From Atopsyche davidsoni (lineage: Eukaryota > Arthropoda > Insecta > Trichoptera > Hydrobiosidae), in NCBI GenBank assembly GCA_022113835.1, contig JAILWY010000009.1, positions 4,935,501 to 4,999,500 on the forward strand: a stretch of 64,000 nucleotides of DNA, given 5' to 3'. The notes beneath the pieces were generated by a model that saw only the letters and a program-made list of their open reading frames with translations, had not been told where the DNA came from and ran no database searches. The position numbers and the translations under genes were made by a program. The first letter of the stretch is position 1. The number at the start of each line of letters is the position of its first letter. Of the stretch, positions 44,701 through 56,700 are shown one piece after another.

Positions 44701-47700
44701 AAAAAAATCAACTTTCGACATAGAAAAATAAAGTGACAATTAAATTAATTAAATGACTCGATTTCGCCAGGTAAAATGGTCCTTTTTGTGGCAGACGGGG
44801 GATGGACACCAAGCAACGTTAGGTAGCAAGACCTTTAAGGGTCTAGGCCCCATAATCGAGTTTTTTTGATCATTTTCTAGTCCGTTTTGCGAAAAATCGA
44901 CTGCACCAATCAAAAATATTTAAATGCAAAAAGTTTGATACATCTCTTCTTCCGAGCACAATATATTTTTATTTCTTATAAATTTACTATTAATATGATA
45001 AATATGTGTTTTTACGATTGAAGTGTAGGAATTTCGTGATTCGTCCGGTACATTTTCCAAGAATCCTAAACATTTAAAAGTTTTTTTTTCAATTGGTATT
45101 GAAAGATTAAATATAAACCATGTGCGTCTTATAAATTTAAAAATTAAAAAAAAAAAAATCTTTAACAAACTTTGGTTTTGAAAAGTCGTCATTTTATCCA
45201 ATTTTTCAACATCTTCAAGATTTTATTTTACCCTAAAAATGGACGTTAATTAAATGATAAAAAATTGGTAAATATAATTTATAGTTTTCTCAATACTTTG
45301 TAAAAAAAATCAATTTTCGACATAAAAAAATAAAGTGACAATTAAATTAATTAAATAACACGATTTCGCCAGGTGGTGGCAATTAAAAGGCTAGAAGCAA
45401 CTGCCTTAAGTATTGACAAGAAGGCACTGTATGTATATTTGGGATTTTTCAGATACGGTAGTGGGGAACTGGTCCGGCGCTAGTCCCCTGGAGGCTGACT
45501 TGAAGGCCGCGGGGGCTGCGGGTGCCTCGGCGCTCACGGCCCGGAGGAAGTTCGAGGAGACCAGCCCCCGGGGCCGCCTGGGGCCCTCCTCGCCCGCCGC
45601 CCGCGCCCAGCTGGCCCTCAACTCGGCGCCGCGCACCGCTCGACTTGGCGCAGCCGGCTACGCCAAGGACCACGCCACTCGGCACTTTGTGCAAAAGTAA
45701 GAGTTTTTTTTCATGCTTTTCAGCTTTTATGCTTTTCAGCGCATCGCGGAGACGCTGTCTTCATAAATAGATAGAGGCAGACTGGGGAAAAGCGAAAAGC
45801 TCGCTCCCCCTTCACGAATGAATGAATTGATAAAGACCAGCTGTCGGATGTAGTACCACAGCGCTGCCCGGGGCGGACAGTAAAAAAAAAAAAAAAACCC
45901 CCATCGTGCACTCCGAGAATTCATGTTTCTGATATGCCTCGAGGTCTAATAGTCATCGCAATTTATTTCCAGGGGGAGCAATAAGTGGCTTTTGATTCAA
46001 ACCGCTTGCTTGCCTGCACATGTCGCATGCGGTCTCTATAATAACTCACTCGATTTTCATCTCGTACAGTAATATCTTTTGGATATTACTCGACTCCCGG
46101 TCCAATATCGTCAATAATAACACGATAAGAATAAATGGCTCGGATTTTCATGACCTCTAATCGTCCAGAAAAGGCTCTGGTTGCATAGTATGATGTTGGT
46201 AAATTTATTTTTGTTTTCTTCAGCGATGGTAGATTTATCATTTCAGCTTTCGATGGTGTTTAAAAAGCAGACTATATGGACTAAAAATTATTAATAAGTA
46301 ACTCAAGGATATCTTATGTTGAATATGTCTTGTAATTTAACAAGACTTTAGAATTTAACATTACAGCTACTTCTTATTCTTCAAGTGCCTGTCTTCAGAG
46401 GGGGTTGGCGATCATTTCACTGTTTATTGTTTTCTAAGAGGAAAATAATGTAGTGGGTCCCAGGGTCCTTCTACACCAGTGGCTGTCAAACTCTTTTGGC
46501 CCACGGACCCCTTTTCATAATCAAAACTTGCCCACGGACCCCCTTTCATAGTCAATACTTGCCTATGGATCCCCTTTCATGGTCAAAACTTGCCCACGGA
46601 TCCCCTTTCATAGTCAAAACTTGCCCACGGACCCTCTTTCATAGTCAAAACTTGCCCATGGACCCCTTTTCATAGTCAAAACTTGCCTACGGACCCTGGG
46701 TGAAAAACTACAAATTGGTGCAAGTATCGGCTCTATTGCGTTCCTTTATAAATCTGCCTGACTCACCGCGATGCCTGTTATTACTTGTATTTTATGGACC
46801 TGTCTATATTTATATTTTACTTAGGATGTAAAAATCTTTAATAATATGTATATTCATTGTTATTTATTTTAACTTCCATATTAATAAAAATGTGTCACAA
46901 TTTTTTTTTTTATATTACAACTTGCGCGGACCCCGTGACGTTGTTCAGGGACCCCCAAATCGATTTTAATTTTCTATGGACCCCCTGAATGATCCCAGGG
47001 ACTCACTGGGGTCCGTAGGGACCACTTTGAGAAGCACTGTTCTACACCTACAATACAGCTACATCTAATCATTTTAAGTACAAAAGATTTCAATCACAAT
47101 TTTTATTTCAACTGTGTTGATTTGTACGCAGTAAGACGTACGAGCCGAACTGGTGCATCGGCCGGGGGCCCTTCATCAACGCGTCGTGGACCCTGGAGGA
47201 GTGCCTGTCCCCCCCGCGGCTGCGGTGCGGCCCCTCGAGGTACCGCTCCGTCACCGGCGCCTGCAACAACCTGCAGCACCCCAGCGACTGGGGCACCTCC
47301 TTCATGCCCTTCCGGCGCGCCCTCCCGCCCGCCTACGCTGACGGTAGGCCACAAAACCGTATCGAATTTTATTTTTCAGCAAAAAATCTAACATGCACCG
47401 TGGAAGCACCACAAAATATTACACCCCTAAAATCATTAGTATAATACATAATATATATTTCAGTGGAGTGGAATCTGAAAATGTTGTTATATTCGCTGAA
47501 TCATATCGATTATCGTCACACGTAGATAACAAAGCATGTGGGTAAAAAAAATCTTTTAAAATAGCATAATCGAGTTTCTTTTTGATCATTTTCTAGTCCG
47601 TTTTGCGAAAAATCGACTGCACCAATCAAAAATATTTAAATGCAAAAAGTTTGATACATCCCTTCTTCCGAGCACAATATATTTTTATTTCTTATAAATT

Positions 47701-50700
47701 TACTATTAATATGATAAATATGTGTTTTTCCGATTGAAGTGTAGGAATTTCGTGATTCGTCCGGTACATTTTCCAAGAATCCCAAACATTTAAAAGTCTT
47801 TTTTTCAATTGGAATTAAAAGATTAAATATAAACCATGTGCGTCTTATTAAAATGCAATTAAAAGGCTGGAAGCAACTGCCTTAAATTTACTATGTTGTG
47901 TATCATTAAAGGCCACGCTGTACATATTTGTCTCCACGTCAGTCTATAAGACTCAGTGAGCCGTTCAAAGAATATGAAGCGTGAAAATGTGGAATGGACC
48001 CATTCGCGATTCTCTCTCGGGATCGGACGAGCCTTCGACGAGTCTTCGACCACCATGGCTAGCTTGTCTATTTTCAATTGGAACTCTACACCGTGTCTTC
48101 TCGGGCTCGGGCAGGCTCCAGCTGTTATCTGATACGGCAGTTATGTAGCCCCTATCAAATTCCGGATCGAATATCAGTCGGTGTGGAGGAAGCCACACAA
48201 CGCACGGGGAGGAAACAATCGTGCCATTTGGCTATACCAGGGATCTTGATACTTTTTAACAACCAGCAGCCACCTTAAATCAATCGAACTACGATATTAT
48301 TTTTCTAAATAATATACCGGAGTAATGAAAAAGATAACTATTCAAGAGCTTGCCAGTTTTTCAAGCTAAACTTAATTAAAAGTATGGTAGATATAAAATC
48401 AAAACCTGCACGTAGAATATTAGATGCTTCTGGTAACAAATTAACGGTGCTATTTTCAATATGAAAAAAACATATATATGATAATTTTAAAAATACAAAA
48501 TAAACTGTTCAATATTTTTGCAATCAAAATTACTGAGCTGGTTCAGCGTTTTATATTAAAATTGCTGCATAGTTGACTCTGACATATTATTATTCTTATA
48601 TAATGTATTTCTAATTTAATTTCATTGATAAATTTGGTTAAGTTGAAATCGAAAGCACAGATAATTTTTTTTTTTGTAACGAATACTTAAATTTGGTAGG
48701 TAGTTTTACGCCACACAGTTTGGAAGCCTTTGAGCTATATCCGGATAAAAAGGAAACACCTTTTTTGACACTTCAATTGGTTGTAGGGTGTAAACAAGAT
48801 TATTCTATTATGAGGGCATACTACCACCGTTCCAGATATCATATAATGCATAATCAATAAATACATTTGTTTTATGACACAGCATGTTTATATATTTAAC
48901 ATAAATATAAAATAATATATAACTTCATAGAGTTCGTCATCGAATATATTTATATCCTGGGACAGTCTCACTGATTCGGCTGTACTTTCAACTTTCAGCC
49001 ACTGTAAATTTCTTTCTTCCAATGCCTCTTTTTCCTTCGATTTTCTTTGGACAATCAGCTGTAGGATGCTAAAAAACCTAACGCTTTTTACCATAGTCAA
49101 GACTTCTTCATTTGAAACGCAATCAACCCATGGTATTCAACTATAAAGAAGAACTGAGACGACATAACACTTGGTGAATCTCCAGAGAGTTCTCAATATA
49201 ATGTCTCTTGAACAGAATATTTTTCTCAGGTTGTTAAATGTAAAAAGTCAAAATGAAAAATAATAATAAATAATTTTAAGTGTTGCCTATAAATGCGGAT
49301 TTATTCAAAATTTAATAATTATCATCGATGTTGTGACTTTCTCTAAGCCTAATAGAAATTTGCGAAATTTCCTAACAGGCTAGCATCCTCCCCTCCAGGT
49401 GATACACGACAAAATTCTCCGATGGGCATTAAATGCACCATGGTTCGTCCAGAACGCACAACTCCGAAGAGACACCAAACTGAAGACGATGCACGAGGTC
49501 ATCATTGACCTCGCCCACTCCTTCCAAATCTTCACCCCCTTAGTCCCAAACCCATCTATCAGTTCCCTCCTCGACTACAATCTTGAGGACTGCCTCTACC
49601 TCATCCTCACCGAGTGAGAATGAAGGCGTTTAAGAAACAAACATATGTTCCTGTGCCGCCGAAAAAGCCACAAACGATAGATAGAGACTAGCATCCTAGG
49701 GGTATGATGAAGAGAATAGATGTTCTGAGTTGGATTTTCAGGGGTGTCATCTCCGAGGGTTGCCCTCGATGGGCAGCCATTGCCATCGGCCCGGGAGGTG
49801 AGCGTGAAGGTGCACCGCCCCGTGTACCGCGCGGACCCCGACTTCACGGTCCTGCTGGCCGTCTGGGGGCAGTTCCTGGACCACGACATCACAGCCACGG
49901 CGCTCAACCAAGGTAGCAACACGACTGGATAGTAATTCAATAGCTTGCTGTAGGTTCAATATTACTAAATATCTTGAATACCTGATACATCACCTTAACA
50001 TTCGTCTTCAACGGGTGCCTCTCCTCAGAGGAGGTTGGCGACCATTTCACTAAGTATAAATTTATGCTGAATTAGTGTTCATGGTTTTCTAAGGGGAAAA
50101 GAGTGTAGTGGGTCCCCGGGTCCTTCTACACGCAGTTTTAAGAAGAAAAAGTCTACTTATTATAAATATAAAAATACAAAAAATATATACTATACAAAAA
50201 CAGTGTTTATATAATTAGAAGCCAGAATATTTCTCCCATAACAGTACGAAACCCAAATAACCAACCGCGCTGCACAGTTGTTTTCTAAACCAAGTCTACG
50301 TACACCGTGGCTTTTTAACATCATGGTTAATATTTTATTTTGTGGTTTTATAGTTGTAGAGGGTGTAAAATTGTGAAAAAAAGACCCCTGTAACGTCATT
50401 AAACCTTGCTTTCCATAGCATAGGATGGTAGGAGACTGTTATTGTTTCATAAAGTTCTACGAAATTTATTTACAGAAATATTTTGTTATCCTAAACTAAT
50501 TAAAAATTGTTCTTGTACAATATTAAAATAAATTTCACTACATCTTAAAATAGAGTTTACTAATAGAAAGCATTTTATTTTTTGTATTTCATAAATTTAT
50601 TTCATTGCTCATCGATTGCAAATCGATCGGCAAAGCCCATAATTATTTTTCAAGGTTTAATATAAATGTTGATTTTCTTTCAGGAGTGAACGGAACGCCG

Positions 50701-53700
50701 ATCTCCTGCTGCGAAGACTACAACACTCCAGGGATGCTCATGCACCCGGAATGCTTCCCCGTGGCTGTTGGCCCGCAGGACCCCTTCTACTACTCCTACA
50801 ACACAACATGCATGAACTTTGTCCGCTCAATGCCAGCTCCGTCATGCTTCCTGGGTGAGATTTTAATGTATTTAAAAAATATATATTATACACACAGAAA
50901 ATCTATACCTAGTTTGTGAAAGACTCGTCAACCATAAATATGGCTTCAACTTGTCAAATACATCACACGGATTTAAAGCGTTATCTTGACATATTAATTT
51001 ATTACATACATCGTTTTCAAGTACCTCTCCTCAGAGGAGGTTGGCAACAATTTCACTGAGCATATAGACCTGATATTAGACTCTGGCGTTTAGATTTGAT
51101 ATTCTTTCTGCAGTAAGCTACAGAAACAATAGCAGGAGCCCCCCCACTTAGACAATGTACTTCCAGACCACATCCCTCCACAATCATACTTCATTACCGA
51201 TCCTTTACACACGCTCAGGGCACAGAATATGCGCAAGCAATAGAATGGGGAGAGCGGGGAGGTATTTATTCAACACTAGGCTTTATGTTCATATCTTTTC
51301 TAATCAGTCGAACTTAAAATTGCGAAAGGCCAGTATTAACTATTTGTTTGATTGTATATTGCAAGTTTTTTAAAATCTTGAATCTTTATTGTGTTCTCCG
51401 TTCCCAGGACCCAGAGATCAGCTGAACCAAGCCACAGTATTCATCGACGGCTCCACTATCTACGGGTCGTATGAAGAGCTGGTGAAGACTCTGAGGTCCT
51501 TCAGCGGGGGGGAGCTGGTCATGCTCATCACCCCCGACGGCAGGGAGCTTCTCCCAGCGTCCAAGGACCCCAACGATGGCTGCAACGAGAAAGCCCTCAA
51601 CGATGAAGGAAAATACTGCTTCGTATCTGGTAAAGTCCTTACTATTTTTTTATAACCTTTTTTTAATAATAAAAATATATATTTACTTATATGAGTTAAA
51701 AAGGACTACACAAACGTCATTTTTAAGTTATTTTATTTTATTCAATAAAATTATTATATAAACATATTTAAAACTGAAACACTACAAACACATTTAATTA
51801 ACATTTATACCAAACAAATTAAATTAAATTATTGCTAATAACTCTTTCCTTATCGCCTAGTCGTCTCGTATAACTTTAATTATTCCATTTCTCCATCAAA
51901 TACTGATACTTAATAAAATATTAAAATATTCGCAAATTAACAGGTAATATTACTTCAATGTGAGCATGGTTTATTGCTGAGTATAAAAATTACAACATGA
52001 AAACTATGCATTTAAATGCATTGTTTTCTATGCATTTTAAATGCATAGAAAACAAGATATTAATGCACATTAATATCTTGTTTTCTGCATGAAAATGCAG
52101 CAATTTTTTTTTCATTAAATTACAAAACTCTTTATTTTTCATCTAGTAACTCTTACAAAGGTTCTTGTGATTAGACTAACAATCCGATATGTTTTATCCC
52201 CTGATCCTGTGAGCAGGTTGTGGGGCTTACAAAATGTGGCGTACATGGATTGAGTTTGGGTAGAACCTTTTATTGCTTGAGTTGGGTGAGAATACAGCGG
52301 TAGAGATCCCTTTGTACAGTGCATCAAATTCTCCACATGAATTATTTCCGATATGACCATTTTATTAATATGCAGTATTGCCACGTGGGTTGCCTGGCCA
52401 CGGGAGAGGCCGGTGGGCGGCCTCGGCGGCGCATTTAGCTTTCCAGAAATATATAAACCAACAGTTGTTTTATTCTATCCATTCCCGTCATCTCCGAGGG
52501 TAAACAAACGATTTCCACTTAATATTATCCCTGATCAAATATTAGCTTTCCCTTTGACATGCGTATTTTCTACTTTGTTTATTCTGACAGGTGAACTGCA
52601 AATTGAATCAGTACTTTTCTAGAACTATATGCTAACTTTTTTTCTCAATTATGACATTATTTTTTCCTCATCTGATAATTAAACCTGTTGTTTATTATAT
52701 TAGCAATATGTTTATTTACCTTATAATCCATATACTGCCTGATTTCATGAATAACACGTATGTTTTAATCACTATCGGCGCTCCTCCCCGTGGTAGATCC
52801 AAGGCTTCTTACAGATCAGCACGACACTTCAGCTATCTCATATTCAGTCTACCCAAACTCTGATATCCATAACAGAGATGATAACAACACAATCGTCCTT
52901 GCGATGCAGATAATTAACCCAGCGTAAACTGCAAATTTTTAATGATTTAACTAACTTGACATCTTTATGCAAATCATGGTGTTCAGCGCACACGTGTAGC
53001 TCAGGATACGACGCTCTAAGTTGTCGTCTACTCATCGCAACGTCCATGTTGATTATCTTTTCTCTTGACCTGGTGGAAACTTTCTTAACACACTAAAGGC
53101 GGGGCGCATATTAATACGTTTTTGAATGTGTTTACTCTAAAAGCGGCAGAAGGTCATTTTATTCTTTAGGTTTACAGCTCGAAATGTTTGTTTAGGACTC
53201 GTCAACGTTACTTCTACCAATACTGTCCAGTGATTCTGAGCAAAGTGACAATGAAGAAGTGGAGTGGTCAGAGAATGATAATCCTCCAATTATTGAACAA
53301 TTTTTAGGACAAAGTGGTGTTGCTGTGATGCCAAGTAATCCGCAAAGTGTGTATGAAGTGGTTCAACTTTTTATAGGAAACGATTTATTTGACTACATGC
53401 AAATCAAAGAGTGTATAGACTAGATTTCACACGCGCAATTTTACGCGAATTTTGCACATCAGTTTAGTCAATTTGGTACCCGCTTAAAGTGTGTTAATTA
53501 TTCTGTTTTTTTTTTTGATTCGCAGGTGATCTTCGTGCAAATGAGAACTTGCACTTGACGACGATGCACGTGCTGTGGGCGCGCCAGCACAACCGGCTGG
53601 CGCGCCGTCTGCACGTGCTCAACCCTCACTGGGACGACGAGACGCTCTTCCAGGAGGCGCGCCGCATCGTGGGCGCGCAGATGCAGCACATCACCTACAA

Positions 53701-56700
53701 CGAGTTCCTCTCCGTCCTCATGGGTAGGACTTACAATTATAACAAAAATATCTTCACTTAAAAGTTCAACTATTAATGCAATCTATAGTAAAAAAAAATT
53801 TGTCCTGTCTCGTGCGGTAAATTTCAAAATCTGTGCGTGCAGTTTCATCAACGTAAATAGAAAAAAATACACAACACGAGATAGACAAGATAAGCGCACG
53901 CGACGTCAAGTCAAAATAAATCCTCAGTAAAAAGTCACACGTACAAAAAAAACTGTCTGCGACAAATGTATTTCTAATGAATATTATTTATGCGTGGTTT
54001 GCATGACAAATAATACAGAAAAATAATATTAAATTTTGATTTTTCACCACAATAATTGAATTTGATTAAATTTGTCCCGTTTACGGTCCAAGGGGGATGG
54101 GACACTTTTAAAAGAGTCAGTAATGAGTCACATGTACAAAAAAACTGTCTGCGACAAATATATTTCTAATGAATATTATTTGTGCGTGGTTTGCATGACG
54201 AATACTATAGAAAATTATTATGAAATTTTGATTTTTCACCACAATAATTGAATTTGATTAAATTTGTCCCGTTTGCGGTCCAAGAGGGGTGGCACACTTT
54301 TTGCAAGTGAAATTTAGCTCAAATGCAGATTATTGGTATTATTATCAATTCATAACAGCTGTCCGACGTGCCCCGTTTCTTAAGTTCAGAATATCTAACA
54401 TTATTGCTTTTCCTTTTGCGTTGGTGTGTTCAGCCGTTAAAAGTAGCGAGTCTCGTTTCGCTCGAAATAAGTATATTTATCAATAAAGTGACCTAGAGTG
54501 CGCATCACCGCTCCACTTCAGACGTGCATGCACGAGGCATTAAGGTTTTCCACACGCCACCAATCCCTCTCCTCTCCTTTCTTGCTAACCGACTGGCTCG
54601 ACTTTTCAATGTCAACAATTTATACATCTGAAGATTTTGTTCCCAAAAGTAGATCCGAGATCCGTCTGGGATCGGTGAATCAACCTTCGAAATTCCTAGA
54701 AGTTTGTGAGGCGATAAATAATGGGTCAGATATTTGTAACAGGAAAATGATACGCTAACATACAGGATCAGTGGTGTACGATACGGGGAAAATATTTTTT
54801 TATGTTGATGTATTTGTCTGTTGATTTTTTTAATGCTTATTCAAAAAAATAAAAAACTGTAAAATATGTTAACATTGAATCGAAGTTTACGTGATAAACG
54901 CGATAGCTTCTTACAAGATAGTATTATTTTGGTTTTTCAAAATGTGTTTCTTAACATCTGCATCAAAAGTTTACAGCATTTTAAATTAATAAAAACTATT
55001 TGATTGTAAAAATTGCGTAAGCTTGCCGTACAACTTGGATCTCTAAGAGAAATTGTTTAAATAGAAGCGTAGTAAATATATTATTAGTTGGCTGTAGACG
55101 TCTGCATACGACTAAACAGTAAATATAAATGCATATAATTATACGTATTTTCCGTCTTTAAATATAATTTGTTTCCAGAAGTCGATCGTAAACCAGGCTT
55201 TTATGTGTGTACTATAAATGCAGCGTAGTTAAAATATAGTGACAAATGACAAACTACACAGTGCCTACATAATGCTTTTGGGAGCAAAGTAAAAAACTTG
55301 AAGTTAAACCCAAAATAAATAAAAATATATATGATGTCGCAATAGATACGCTTCTGATCCTTTCGCGTTTCAAACTCTGAGTATATAGTTGAATTCTAGT
55401 AAGGCAAGCCTGACGTTCGGGCTTATATGGCGAAACCGGCAAACAATTACACGCCATAAAAATAGTTTTGGTTTTGCCAACTCACCCATACACTCGCACG
55501 TTTTCCCACATCGATAAATTGCGCCGACCTTGTATATTGCTCACACTTTCCAATTTCACCAGTTTACATATGATTAAGGACAATATTTACTCATTGTGAA
55601 ATAAATTAAAATTGTATGTTATTAAAATAGCACATCGAAATACTGCCAGAATCATTGCATGCAATAAAAACTTATAAAATACTTTAGAATTGATTAATAT
55701 CTCGCTTTCCACCTAGTGCGTTGTGATTTCAATTAAAATGTATGTTTTAAATTATATTCCAAAATTATTATATACGTAATTTCTGAAAGAGATCTCACAC
55801 TATACCTTTGACTGAAATTCGTTAAACAAATCAACATTTTATAATTACCACAAAGCACGTATCAGGTTTTTAAAACCCATTGATAGTGTACTGATATATA
55901 ATTATTAAATATGTGTATTTATAGGTGACGATATGATGAATAAGCTAGAACTCTCTCCTAAAAAGGAAGGCTACTACCATGGATACAACGCATCGCTGGA
56001 CCCAAACATTGCCAACCATTTTGCGTCGTCTGCTTTCCGCTTCGCTCACACTCTCTTGCCAGTAAGTCAAACCTACATGTAATATTTAAACTGTATATTT
56101 CAGTTTTGCAGCTAAATTTAATAAAAATCTTACCTAAAACTATCAATATAAAATTTATCTGCACGTGTCATGATATTGATCAGATTCAAAGCAAACGCAG
56201 CCAATTTCCGCCAATTACAAATTGCAAAAAAAATAGTAGTCAACACATTTTTTTACATATTCCAATAAAATGAAGCATAAATATATTTTTGATATTCCCC
56301 ACTTCCAAAATATCGAGTTTCATTGAGATCGAGTTATGAATTCAGAAAAATTAATAATATTAAATATACGTAAAATAAGTTTACGTTTACTTTATGTTTT
56401 ATCAAAAATGTCCTTAATCACCTGTTTTATGCTGAATGTGAGCATTTGGCCTTGAGTATGGTGATTATGTATTTTTCTTTATGAAAACCAGACTCTAATT
56501 TTTAGGTCAGTATCCGTGAGTGTTCGGAGTGTATAATGGTCAATGTCAGGAGTTAGAACTGTCTGCTTTAGGACCGTGAGTCAATAGTAACCTTACAGCG
56601 TGAACTCACAACTTAATCAACAAGCTTTTTCGTGCTAAGTGTGTGGGCGGGCGCTGAAAACTGAAGCCGCCATGTGCTTCGTCGGGGCTGCCGAGCCTTT

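Noticed and set aside
45374..45450. Reading the repeat R tail ([18 protein letters not shown]) as extra peroxidase coding sequence
   Set aside because: The same tail ends copy 3 of the repeat far from any exon, and the AG at 45451-45452 gives a correct phase without it.
45449..45770. Minus-strand and alternative-frame ORFs over the Ala/Arg-rich peroxidase exon 3
   Set aside because: G+C-rich coding exons keep all frames open; only one frame joins in phase to both neighbouring exons.
49391..49618. Including the GC-rich frame as a peroxidase exon
   Set aside because: The protein matches the Jockey-like ORF2 tail and ends in a stop codon.
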